64,000 nt of DNA from Methylocystis sp. SC2 (GTDB lineage Bacteria > Pseudomonadota > Alphaproteobacteria > Rhizobiales > Beijerinckiaceae): assembly GCF_000304315.1 (NCBI RefSeq), contig NC_018485.1:1148501-1212500 (forward strand), written 5' to 3'. Of the stretch, positions 44,319 through 52,657 are shown one piece after another. Positions within the stretch are counted from its first letter, which is position 1, and each line of letters opens with the position of its first letter. The notes under the pieces were generated by a model, which saw nothing but the letters and a program-made list of their open reading frames with translations, made no database searches and was not told where the DNA came from. The position numbers were made by a program, and so were the translations under genes.

Positions 44319-45290
44319 TCATTTCAGGCGCGCGGCATGTTTGACAACGTCAATCGCCATCGGCAGCGACGGACCATTTTCGACATGAAGGAACATGGGG
44401 CCTGCGACAGAAAAGCCGATCGCCTTATAGAAGGGCAAAAGCGACGGAACGCAGTCTATGAAACATTCCTTCACGCCGAGTCGAAGACCGAGGCGGACCA
44501 TTGCGGACATCAGCTTCAATGCTGCGGGACCCGTGCGCGTTGATTTCCGCACGACGAATTTTGTGCAAACTGCGACGCAGTCAGGAAAATGCGGCGACGA
44601 CTCCATTCCATAAAGCTGCGCCAGGGCGCCAAGCGGCCCCTCGCGCGGAAGATTGCCGCGTAGCGTGCCTATGGCCTCGCCCGCCTCGATCGCAATCAAC
44701 GTGCGGCCAAATTTGTCCAGGTCGTCGACGATGACCTTCTTTTCATGGTCGGCAAACGGGGATCTTCTCGCCAATTCCTCGCAGTAGACGTCATATCGCA
44801 ACCGCTGTGCGCGCGTGAGCATCTCCTCGTTGCGGCACAGCAGAACCTCGACGCCTTGCTCGCCAGCGAATTCTGTCGGCAGATAGAGAATGAGATTCTG
44901 ACTGGTTCGATCTTCAGCGATTTCCGCGAGGCGACGCAAAATCGAGGCAAATGCGGTCGGGTGCCGCGTTTCCAAGCGCAAAAAAGTGGCGTCGTCGATA
45001 CGTAACGCGCGCGTTGGCCTAAGCGCTGTGACAGTCGCCGTCGCCGGACGCCCGTGCAGAAAGCCGATTTCGCCCACGGGTTGGCCAAAACCTGTCAACA
45101 CGACCTGGCCTTTGCGGCCGGCGGGGAGGAAATCCACCTCGACGGCGCCCTCGACCAGCAGATACATGTCCTGGTAATGCTGGCCGGCCGTCCGCAGTCT
45201 CTCGCCGGCCGGAAATTCCACCTGCCCGCACTCCGCCTGCAGAGCCTGAAAGTCGACGCTGTCGGGCGTCATTTCCTGATGAACGCTCAT
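44319..45290 (-). CDS. cNMP-binding domain fused to a FeeM/GNAT-like acyltransferase
   Basis: 323 residues. Residues ~20-135 form a cyclic-nucleotide-binding beta barrel (YLLVEGAVEVDFLPAGRKGQ, GQPVGEIGFLHGRPATATV, an exact match to the phosphate-cassette style GExGFL). Residues ~150-310 resemble the FeeM/autoinducer-synthase branch of GNATs: LTRAQRLRYDVYCEEL, FGRTLIAIEAGEAIGTLRGN, CTKFVVRKSTRTGPAALKL and FIDCVPSLLPFYKAIGF. FeeM acylates an amino acid using acyl-ACP. Here the enzyme may be under nucleotide control. First gene of the cluster; product unknown. Confidence 0.8.
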   Translation of the reverse strand: MSVHQEMTPDSVDFQALQAECGQVEFPAGERLRTAGQHYQDMYLLVEGAVEVDFLPAGRKGQVVLTGFGQPVGEIGFLHGRPATATVTALRPTRALRIDDATFLRLETRHPTAFASILRRLAEIAEDRTSQNLILYLPTEFAGEQGVEVLLCRNEEMLTRAQRLRYDVYCEELARRSPFADHEKKVIVDDLDKFGRTLIAIEAGEAIGTLRGNLPREGPLGALAQLYGMESSPHFPDCVAVCTKFVVRKSTRTGPAALKLMSAMVRLGLRLGVKECFIDCVPSLLPFYKAIGFSVAGPMFLHVENGPSLPMAIDVVKHAARLK

Positions 45291-45335
45291 GTCAGATCCC
45301 GCACCGGAGCCTAACCGAGGATTTCTCCGTCTGCT

Positions 45336-45720
45336 TTAGCGGAGGTAGGTTCCACCTAGAAAGTTGTCGATTGGTCCGGCAGCTGCCGATCTGCATGAGC
45401 CATGCTGGATTTGGATGACGGCGTTAATCACGCGGCGGACTTTATCTTTGCTTGCAACTTCGACGATAAACAAATGAGGTGCGTGGAGTGTTTGACGCAG
45501 GGCGAGCAGCCAGTCTTCCTCGGCTTTCGCTGCTCGCGTAAGAAAAGAGCTTCGAACAGAGTCGAGGCGTCGATGAAAATCACGCGTGGTCGCGCTCGCC
45601 CCGATTCGCCTCAGCGAACGCCACTGAACCGGCCGTTTCCGGGCGACGGCGCACCCGCGCCCGCAACTCGTCTAGCGTTGACTGTTCCGCCACTCCACGA
45701 TTTTCGCTGAGAGATGGTTG
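45336..45720 (-). pseudogene. Degraded toxin-antitoxin pair (PIN/VapC-like)
   Basis: The minus strand first reads an antitoxin-like tail (STLDELRARVRRRPETAGSV...) with no start. Its TGA overlaps a GTG at 45583 (GTGA). The toxin begins VIFIDASTLFEALF, the PIN-domain start with its first Asp. After a frameshift near 45535 it continues EEDWLLALRQTLHAPHLFIV and EVASKDKV, the usual HAPHL.DVEV middle of VapC. No intact toxin remains. The rest of the gap, 45721-45967, shows nothing convincing. Confidence 0.45.
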
Positions 45721-45967
45721 CAAAGCGGCATGCTGGCCAACGCTGCACGCATTCTAAGCCGACGATGCAACACCTCCGCGAAATTGTGGACTCGGCCCAT
45801 CATTTCCGGGCGCAAAACTTAGGAATATGCGCATTGCATGTCAACGCCGCCATCATCGGGCGATGGCGTAGAAAAAGTTCACATCTTCGTATAGCGCGGC
45901 CCGATGCCGGCCGATCGCCACCATGGCGCGATGTCGTCCAGCGCCATGGCTACGCAACCGCCGCCGA

Positions 45968-47032
45968 TCACCCTGCGTTCCGCAGCGCATTCTCCATCGC
46001 GTAAGTCGGCGGGTTGAGGCGGGCGAAGCCCTCCTGGATCCGATAGGGAAAATGGGGGTACGGCGGCATGACGGCGCTCGCCGCGTCGAGCCGCGCGATC
46101 TGGTCGGGCGCCAGCGTCCAGCCGACGGCCCCCAAATTCTGCCGGAGCTGGGCTTCGGTCCGCGCGCCGACGATGATCGACGCCACCGTCGGGCGATTGA
46201 TCAGCCAATTGAGCGCGATCTGCGGCACGGCCTTGCCGGTCTCGCTGGCGAGCTCGTCGAGCACGTCGATGACGCGATAGAGGCGTTCCTCGTCGACCGG
46301 CGGGCCGAACCGGGCCGTTTCATGCAGTCGGCTTTCAGCCGGCGGCGGCGCGCCGCGGCGGATCTTGCCGGTCAGCCGTCCCCAACCGAGCGGGCTCCAG
46401 ACGAGGGCGCCGAGGCCCTGGTCAGCCCCCAGCGGCATCAGGTCCCATTCGTAGTCGCGGCCGACGAGCGAATAATAGACCTGATTGGCGACATAGCGCG
46501 GCCAACCGTGGGCGTCGGCGACGGCCAGCGACTTCATGATCTGCCAGCCCGCGAAATTCGACACGCCGACATAGCGAACCTTGCCGGAGCGAACGAGCGC
46601 ATCAAGCGTCGCCAGCACTTCCTCCACCGGCGTCGCGGCGTCGAAGGCATGGAGCTGCAAGAGATCGAGATAGTCTGCGCCAAGTCGCTTCAAGGCGCGC
46701 TCGACCGAGCGGATCAGGCGAAGCCGCGACGTGCCGGCGTCATTCGGCCCGTCGCCCATCGGCAGGCCGATCTTGGTGGAGATCAGCACGGCGTCGCGTC
46801 GGCCCTTGATCGCAGCGCCGAGCACTTCCTCGGAAGCGCCATCGGAATAGACGTCGGCCGTGTCGAACAGGTTGACGCCGGCGTCGAGGCAAATGTCGAC
46901 GAGGCGACGCGCCTCGATGGCGTCGCTCGTCCCCCAATTGCCGAAGAGCGGGCCGCTGCCGCCAAACGTGCCGGCGCCGAAGCTGAGGACCGGGACCTTG
47001 AGCCCCGAGCGGCCGAGAAAGCGAACGTCCAT
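45968..47032 (-). CDS. Aldo/keto reductase
   Basis: 354 residues from the ATG at 47032 (MDVRFLGRSGLKVPVLSFGA). An NADPH-dependent TIM-barrel reductase with the catalytic Asp/Tyr in LFDTADVYSDGASEEVLG, Lys in ISTKIGLPM, and His in DLLQLHAFDAATP. Nucleotide-binding SIIVGARTEAQLRQN is near the C-terminus. AKR11/12-like by the GxGTFGG and length. The neighbouring LysR and MFS stub suggest it was once in a LysR-MFS-AKR set. Confidence 0.93.
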   Translation of the reverse strand: MDVRFLGRSGLKVPVLSFGAGTFGGSGPLFGNWGTSDAIEARRLVDICLDAGVNLFDTADVYSDGASEEVLGAAIKGRRDAVLISTKIGLPMGDGPNDAGTSRLRLIRSVERALKRLGADYLDLLQLHAFDAATPVEEVLATLDALVRSGKVRYVGVSNFAGWQIMKSLAVADAHGWPRYVANQVYYSLVGRDYEWDLMPLGADQGLGALVWSPLGWGRLTGKIRRGAPPPAESRLHETARFGPPVDEERLYRVIDVLDELASETGKAVPQIALNWLINRPTVASIIVGARTEAQLRQNLGAVGWTLAPDQIARLDAASAVMPPYPHFPYRIQEGFARLNPPTYAMENALRNAG

Positions 47033-47066
47033 GGCATGCCCTTTCGCAGGATGTGGAGCGGCGGCG

Positions 47067-47290
47067 TCAGCGGGCGACGCGCTTGGCCGCGCGCTCCTCG
47101 CTGACCGCGACCCCCGCGACGAGGATCGCCGCGAGCGGAAACAGCGCCGCCCACAACGGCGCGGCGGCGAGACCGGCGCCGCGAAGCCGCCCGCGCTGGC
47201 GCCGATGGCGGCGCCGAGGTTGAAGGCGGCGAGACGACAGATAGAGATTCGGCGTCCGGTGATATAGAATGCGGATTGGAACATCATTTA
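47067..47290 (-). pseudogene. C-terminal stub of an MFS transporter
   Basis: Fragments in different minus-strand frames make a recognisable transporter end: TPNLYLSS, then AAFNLGAAIGASAGGF, then GAGLAAAPLWAALFPLAAIL and AVSEERAAKRVAR before the stop at 47067. The AFNLGxAxGAxxGG motif is typical of drug-efflux MFS helix 11. At least two frameshifts and loss of the first ~320 residues are needed to explain it. It sits between the aldo/keto reductase and the LysR gene, where an MFS gene is often found. Confidence 0.6.
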
Positions 47291-47304
47291 TGAATTGAAA
47301 GACA

Positions 47305-48210
47305 ATGGCGCGACCTGAGATCAATCGGTCCGGCGAGATGGAAATCTTCGCCCGCGTGGTCGAACACGGCGGCTTTTCCGCCGCCGCTCGCGTCTGCCGC
47401 ATGACCCCCTCGGCCGTGAGCAAGCTCGTCACCCGATTGGAGACGCGGCTCGGCGCGCGCCTCGTCAACCGATCCACGCGCGCCCTCCAGCTCACGCCGG
47501 AGGGCTGCGCCTTCTATGAAAGGGCGACCCGCATTCTGGCGGATATCGAGGACGCCGAGCGCAACGCCGGCGCCGGCGAGCAGCCGGTCGGCCGCATCCG
47601 GCTCAACACCAGCGCGTCCTACGCCGCCCATATCCTCGCGCCGATCCTGCCGGAGTTCCTGGAGCGCCACCCCGGCGTCACGCTCGATCTCGTGCAAACC
47701 GACCAGATCGTCGATCTCCTGGCGGAGCGCACGGATGTGGCGGTGCGCGCGGGTCCGTTGAAGAGTTCGAGCCTCGTCGCGCGCAAGCTCGGCGACGCCG
47801 CGATGGCGATCGTCGCTGCGCCGTCCTATCTCGCCCGCTTCGGCGCGCCGAAGACGATCGAGGACCTCGACGGCCATAGTCGCCTCGGCTTCGGATATGT
47901 CCGCACCGTCGACGGTTGGCCCCTGAAGAAGGGCGATGAAACGGTCGTGGTTCCGGCCGTCGGGCGTGTGCAGGCGAGCGACGGCGAAGCCTTGCGGCGT
48001 CTGGCCCTCGGCGGCGGCGGACTTGCCCGTCTCGCCGCCTTCACGGTGCGCGACGACATCGCCGCCGGCCGTCTCGTCCCCGTGCTCGATCACCTCAACC
48101 CTGGCGATCGCGAAGCCTTCCATGCCATCCATATCGGCCGGGGCGGACCATTGCCCTCACGCGTCCGGGCGCTGCTCGATTTCCTCGCGGAGCGGGGAAA
48201 GGTCGAATAG
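47305..48210 (+). CDS. LysR-family transcriptional regulator
   Basis: 301 residues with an N-terminal winged HTH: GEMEIFARVVEHGGFSAAAR, then VCRMTPSAVSKLVTRLETRL and VNRSTRALQLTPEG. A periplasmic-binding-like effector domain follows (residues ~90-295). It is divergent from the MFS stub and aldo/keto reductase, which it probably regulated; only the reductase survives intact. Effector unknown. Confidence 0.94.
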   Translation: MARPEINRSGEMEIFARVVEHGGFSAAARVCRMTPSAVSKLVTRLETRLGARLVNRSTRALQLTPEGCAFYERATRILADIEDAERNAGAGEQPVGRIRLNTSASYAAHILAPILPEFLERHPGVTLDLVQTDQIVDLLAERTDVAVRAGPLKSSSLVARKLGDAAMAIVAAPSYLARFGAPKTIEDLDGHSRLGFGYVRTVDGWPLKKGDETVVVPAVGRVQASDGEALRRLALGGGGLARLAAFTVRDDIAAGRLVPVLDHLNPGDREAFHAIHIGRGGPLPSRVRALLDFLAERGKVE

Positions 48211-48258
48211 CTCGTGACAGGCGGCGGGCCACGACGACATACAAGAGGAGCTAAGGCT

Positions 48259-48642
48259 ATGAGTGCGCCACAGATCATTCGGACGCCCGGCGGCGAAGAG
48301 CTGGTGGTGCTGCCCCGGGCCGAATATGAGGCGCTCGTCGACCGCGCCGATCACCAGGCCGAGGATGCCGACGACACCGCCATTTACGACGCTCGGAAGG
48401 CCGAATTGGCTGCTGGCGGCGTCGTGCTGCCCCCGGAGGTCAGCGCGGCGATTCTTCGAGGCGAGAGTCGGTTGAAAGCCATCCGCAACTGGCGCGACGA
48501 AACGCAACTCCATTTGAATTTCAAAACCGGCATCAGTCAGGGCTATCTGTCCGATCTCGAAAGCGGCCGCCGTACGGGAACCCCCGAGACCATCGCGAAG
48601 CTCGCGCAGGCTTTGAATGTGCCGGTGGAGTGGCTTTCGTAA
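48259..48642 (+). CDS. XRE-type HTH protein with antitoxin-like N-terminus
   Basis: 127 residues from the ATG at 48259, with AAGAGGAG upstream. The N-terminus (IIRTPGGEELVVLPRAEYEA) has the style of Phd/YefM-type antitoxins. The C-terminus is a Cro/C1 HTH (GISQGYLSDLESGRRTGTPE, TIAKLAQALNVPVEWL). An antitoxin or a small regulator; no toxin gene is adjacent. It begins 48 bp after LysR on the same strand. Confidence 0.75.
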   Translation: MSAPQIIRTPGGEELVVLPRAEYEALVDRADHQAEDADDTAIYDARKAELAAGGVVLPPEVSAAILRGESRLKAIRNWRDETQLHLNFKTGISQGYLSDLESGRRTGTPETIAKLAQALNVPVEWLS

Positions 48643-48720
48643 ACGATATCGCACGTCTCAAATCGCTCTGGCGTTCGAGACGGCTCTCGCGGATATACCC
48701 GTCGCAGCGCACAGTGTAGC

Positions 48721-50340
48721 TCACGCTTCTCGATAAAGCAGCAGCAAGACGCCCGAGAGCATGAATGCGACGGGCCAGACATAACCGCCAATTCGACCCG
48801 CGACGCTGTCCGACAAACGTATTTCCAGCCAGCGCGCGCTTGCGGAAACAACCCCGAGCAATGCGATCGGCGTATGACTGATCGCGATCAGAACCTCTTC
48901 CGCGCCTTCCGTGTGTCCATAATGCGTCAACAAGAACGCCGCCGCCGCGCCGGTCGTTATCGGGAAGACGAAGGCCGGCCAGTCGGACTTGAAGCGGCCT
49001 CGTCGAACCTGCCATTCGAATATCGCAAAGGTCGCAATGAGGATCGTAATGACTTTGTGTTGGACGATCTGAGGGTCGCGAAGGCTTTCAAAGAACCCGA
49101 TGGGCCCGAGGGGCCATGCGGTTTCGTCGGCGCGAATCACCAGAACGCCGCCAAGCAATAAAAACAGCAGAGGCCAATGACGCACCACCGGCGCCGTTCG
49201 CCGATGGCGCTCCAGCAAGGCGAAGACGCCCATAAGGACGACAAAAACGCCCGCCAGATGATGGTTCATCTCCGCCCAGGCGATGTCCGCCGGGCTGAGC
49301 GGGCCGGATGTTTGGGGTTCGGCTACGCTGGAGGCTGCTTTCGCGGCAGACAGCTCGGCATATGCTGGACTATGGAAACTCGGCCAACGCGGCGCAAAAC
49401 GAGCCGCGATTTCAGACAGACTCGTGCGCTCGGCGCCGCCGTCTATCGGGAGCGACGCCGATGCGAGCGCGGCGGCGCAAAACAGCGCAACGAGGCCCAG
49501 TCCCACCTCCACCTCGGCGAAACGCAATAATCTTCTGATCGGCGTGGCAGAAACGCGCCACAGTTTTCGCGTTGTTGAAAGATTTGCGGCGGCAAAGCAA
49601 AGCAAGCCAAACAGGAGCACGATCTTGGTGCTGAGCAGCATTCCGTAATTCGTTTCATACAGCGCCGTGAGATCGGGCGTATGGCGCGTCATCATCAAGA
49701 GGCCGGCGATGATCAACGCTCCCACGGCCCACATGGCGCTCCGCGAGAATCTGGAGGCGATAAACCGCCGCGCCTCGCCGCGCTTCGTCATTCCGAGCGC
49801 GACCAAAAAGAACGGTATGCCGCCGATCCAGATCGCCGCTGCGAGCACATGCACAATCTCGGTCGTCACCAGCAATGCGGAGGCGACGGGACGGCTCGCG
49901 GCATGCGTCACGCCCACATGCGCGCAAGCCAGCAGCAACGCTAAAGCGACGGCGCCCATCCGCCACATGAAAAAGCTGCGGGCGTCGAGGCGGGCGTAAA
50001 GCGCCAGCGCGCCCGACAGGATCATGGCGATGAAATGACTGACGACGGCGTCGGCGCTGGCCGCGACCGCAAAATCCACCTGCAGCGTTCCGACGAGCAT
50101 CGCGGTCAGCACGCCCACGGCGACGATCTCGCCGACGACCGAAGCACAGCAGCTCCAAAAAAGAATGCGAAGGCAACGTCGCGCGATCGGCGCCTCCTCG
50201 ACGTCTAGCTTCCCGTCAAGAGGAGACAGAACGAGCGTCAGAAACGCCACGCCGCCGACAACGACCGACTGCGTCGCGAGGAGATAGGCGCGCAGCACGA
50301 GATCCAAGAAACCGTATAACGCGATGAAGGACTGCATCAT
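48721..50340 (-). CDS. copD: Copper resistance protein D-like membrane protein, extended
   Basis: 539 residues with 12-14 hydrophobic helices. The first ~300 match CopD: LAAAIWIGGIPFFLVALGMT, FSRSAMWAVGALIIAGLLMM, GMLLSTKIVLLFGLLCFAA and HVGVTHAASRP. The C-terminal ~200 residues form extra helices with histidines (WAEMNHHLAGVFVVLMGVFA, LLTHYGHTEGAEE). CopD imports copper with periplasmic CopC, whose gene overlaps it by 4 bp upstream. In a copper-dependent methanotroph this would be notable, but that lifestyle is not shown here. Confidence 0.87.
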   Translation of the reverse strand: MMQSFIALYGFLDLVLRAYLLATQSVVVGGVAFLTLVLSPLDGKLDVEEAPIARRCLRILFWSCCASVVGEIVAVGVLTAMLVGTLQVDFAVAASADAVVSHFIAMILSGALALYARLDARSFFMWRMGAVALALLLACAHVGVTHAASRPVASALLVTTEIVHVLAAAIWIGGIPFFLVALGMTKRGEARRFIASRFSRSAMWAVGALIIAGLLMMTRHTPDLTALYETNYGMLLSTKIVLLFGLLCFAAANLSTTRKLWRVSATPIRRLLRFAEVEVGLGLVALFCAAALASASLPIDGGAERTSLSEIAARFAPRWPSFHSPAYAELSAAKAASSVAEPQTSGPLSPADIAWAEMNHHLAGVFVVLMGVFALLERHRRTAPVVRHWPLLFLLLGGVLVIRADETAWPLGPIGFFESLRDPQIVQHKVITILIATFAIFEWQVRRGRFKSDWPAFVFPITTGAAAAFLLTHYGHTEGAEEVLIAISHTPIALLGVVSASARWLEIRLSDSVAGRIGGYVWPVAFMLSGVLLLLYREA

Positions 50341-50711
50341 CGGCGTTCCACGCGAAAATTCAGCCTGCCTTGCGTCAGGTGGCCGTCAAGGCTCAGGATT
50401 TGCCACTCGAGCGTATACGCGCCCGACCGCAAGTCCGGCGCTCTCGCTTTCAGGCCTTCGGAGACCGGGCTGGTTTCGAGAGGCTGAACGACGCTTTGAT
50501 CTGCGGCGGTCTTGAGAAGCGTGAGACGCGAAAGCTTCGAGTCGATGCGGCTATTGAACCGAAGCTGAATGACGACGTCTCCGCTTGGAACCGTTGCGCC
50601 ATCCTGAGGCGAAGCCGAGATCAGAGCCGCATGAGCGAGGCAGGGAGCGCGCCCAAGCGCGAACGCGAGGATAAGCGACAGAAGAAAAGGTAATTCTTTC
50701 CGCAGGATCAT
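50337..50711 (-). CDS. copC: Copper resistance protein CopC
   Basis: 124 residues from the ATG at 50711 (MILRKELPFLLSLILAFALG), a signal peptide predicted to end in AHA before the copper-binding histidine. Then ALISASPQDGATVPSGDVVI, FNSRID, and the C-terminal TLEWQILSLDGHLTQGRLNF, with the second His of the Cu(II) site in DGH. A periplasmic copper carrier, translationally coupled to copD. The 308-bp gap 50712-51019 beyond it shows no gene apart from a weak upstream start of the next SDR. Confidence 0.92.
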   Translation of the reverse strand: MILRKELPFLLSLILAFALGRAPCLAHAALISASPQDGATVPSGDVVIQLRFNSRIDSKLSRLTLLKTAADQSVVQPLETSPVSEGLKARAPDLRSGAYTLEWQILSLDGHLTQGRLNFRVERR

Positions 50712-51019
50712 AGCGAGCCCTAGTTGAAAACCAGCGCCTTCGGCCGTTAACGTCATTGCATCTAAGTCGCGCGCGTATACCGGCAAGCGGAGCATCGCCG
50801 ATGTTTGTGCGCCGTCGCTCCGAGCATTTGCCGCCGAAAGCGCGCGCCCTGCCCTGCAGGTCGTTCGCCCGTTCGCTCTCGTCGTCGATGCTGTCGTCGT
50901 CGCGATAAAGCAGGCTTGATAACCGACGAACGAGAGGAAAAATGCGCGCGCCCATTGTCGATGTCGATGCGCGAACCAGTTCAGAAACAGGTTGTATGCA
51001 TCCCCTAAAGGAGAGCGTT

Positions 51020-51820
51020 ATGGATCATACTTCCAGCGGCCGTCCGCTTGCGGTCGTCACCGGCGCTTCCGTCGGCATCGGCTTCGAACTGGCGCAAGTT
51101 TGCGTCGTCAATAACTTCGATGTCGCAATCGCATCCAACAAGGCGCGCATCCATGACGCCGCCGCGAGTCTCGAAGCGCGAGGCGCCAGCGTCGTCGCGA
51201 TTGAAGCCGATCTTTCGACGATCGAAGGCGTCGATCGGCTTTATGACGCAGCTCAGCAATTCGGCCGGCCCGTCGACGTCCTCATCGCCAACGCGGGCAT
51301 TGGCCTGGGCAACGCCTTCCTTGATCAGGATTTTCAAAAGGTTCGCGCTGTCATCGACACCAACATCACCGGAACGGTCTATGCGATCCAGAAATTTGGC
51401 CGCGACATGCGAAACCGCAACTCCGGGCGCATTCTCATCGTCGGCTCAATCGCCGGCATGGTGCCGGGAACCTTCCAGGCCGTTTACAACGGCACCAAAG
51501 CATTTCTCGAGAATTTCGCGTTCGCGCTGCGGAGCGAACTGAAGGACACCACTGTTACGGTCTCCCTGCTTATGCCGGGCGTGACCGAAACGGACTTTTT
51601 TCGCCGCGCCGACATGTTGGACACGCGCGTCGGGCAGGCCAGGAAGGCGAATGCGGCGGACGTCGCGCGTGACGGCTTCGACGCGATGATGCAGGGTCAG
51701 GCGCAAGTCGTAAGCGGATGGAGGAACAAGATTTCCGCGACCTTCATACACGCTATGCCCGCGACCTTTCTCGCCAAACAGCATCGCAGGATGGCCAAGC
51801 CGGATTCTGCGCGGCGCTAG
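51020..51820 (+). CDS. Short-chain dehydrogenase/reductase
   Basis: 266 residues from the ATG at 51020, with AAAGGAGAG upstream. A second in-frame ATG at 50942, also with GAGAGGA, would add 26 non-conserved residues. Cofactor motif VVTGASVGIGFELAQ, NAGIGLG, catalytic Ser in ILIVGSIAGM and YxxxK in YNGTKAFLENFAF. Classical SDR, probably NADP(H)-linked; substrate unknown. Its TAG stop is supplied by the left edge of the intergenic repeat. Confidence 0.93.
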   Translation: MDHTSSGRPLAVVTGASVGIGFELAQVCVVNNFDVAIASNKARIHDAAASLEARGASVVAIEADLSTIEGVDRLYDAAQQFGRPVDVLIANAGIGLGNAFLDQDFQKVRAVIDTNITGTVYAIQKFGRDMRNRNSGRILIVGSIAGMVPGTFQAVYNGTKAFLENFAFALRSELKDTTVTVSLLMPGVTETDFFRRADMLDTRVGQARKANAADVARDGFDAMMQGQAQVVSGWRNKISATFIHAMPATFLAKQHRRMAKPDSARR

Positions 51821-51933
51821 AGCAGGTTCCGAAAAAGTTGACAGACTTATTCGATGAGAACCTGCTCCAACGTTTTGATTTGGAGCGATTCCTTATCGAT
51901 CACATGATTCCACGTGTTCGGGAAGCGCTCTAG
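51817..51933. repeat. Two-hairpin intergenic repeat, copy 2
   Basis: Starts CTAGAGCAGGTTC and ends GGGAAGCGCTCTAG. Hairpins GAGCAGGTTC/GAACCTGCTC (51820-51869) and GATCACATGATTCCACGTG. Same order and orientation as copy 1 at 121-217; the loop of the first hairpin is longer here. Its left CTAG provides the stop codon of the dehydrogenase gene. Confidence 0.8.
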
Positions 51934-52015
51934 CGGCCTGCATCATCAATTTTGACGGCGCGTTCGGCATATCGGCCCGGCGCACATCCTTTCCGCCACC
52001 CGCATCGCGCCGACG

Positions 52016-52531
52016 CTATTTCAACACGGCGCAGGCGACGCGCGCGCCGGCGCCGCCGATCGGCTGCGACATGTGGTCGTCAGGGCTCGCATGCACCACG
52101 ACCGCCGATCCGTCGGCGTCAAGGAGATTGATCTTGCCGCCGCTCAAGGACACGCCGTCGATGAACATTTCCGCCAGCGCGGAGCCATCGGCATATGCGT
52201 AGACATTCGGCAGATCGGCCGGATGCGGCCCCTTGGGATTGAGGAACCCATGTTCGGCGTTCGCCGGATTGATGTGACCCTTCGAGTGCATGAATTTTTC
52301 GATGTCGGAGCAGTCGCCAACTTCGTGCAGATGGACGCCGTGCCAGCCCGGCGTGAGCGCGCCCGGCCGCAGCATGACGCGAAGAACGACTCCATGCGGC
52401 CCCTGCTTGACCTCCATGGAGCCTATCCCCTTCCCCTTGTTGTCGATGACGTCGGCGGTTCGCTCCTCCGCGCGTGCGAAGCCGGTCATGAGAGCGATCG
52501 AAACCAGGGCGAGGACAAATTTGTCGAACAT
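52016..52531 (-). CDS. sodC: Periplasmic Cu/Zn superoxide dismutase
   Basis: 171 residues with a signal peptide (MFDKFVLALVSIALMTGFARA). Metal site: H67 and H69 in GWHGVHLHEVGDC, H86 in GHINP, H94, H103 and D106 in GPHPADLPN, and H147 in VVHASPDDH. The disulfide cysteines C74 and C167 and the active-site Arg in GARVAC are present. Dismutates superoxide in the periplasm. Complete, so expected active. Confidence 0.95.
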   Translation of the reverse strand: MFDKFVLALVSIALMTGFARAEERTADVIDNKGKGIGSMEVKQGPHGVVLRVMLRPGALTPGWHGVHLHEVGDCSDIEKFMHSKGHINPANAEHGFLNPKGPHPADLPNVYAYADGSALAEMFIDGVSLSGGKINLLDADGSAVVVHASPDDHMSQPIGGAGARVACAVLK

Positions 52532-52657
52532 GTTTCCCTCTCACGTTTTTGCGCGCCAGCGGTCGTCGCCGCGTCGCATGATATCTAGCGCGCCGGCGCA
52601 GTTCCAGGCTCTCCGACGCTGATATATGAAGGGCGGCCGGATAGGGAACGCATTCCG

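Noticed and set aside
45402-45710. 102-codon plus-strand ORF in the gap before the aldo/keto reductase
   Set aside because: The minus strand contains PIN-domain and antitoxin remnants over the same bases, and the plus ORF has no family features.
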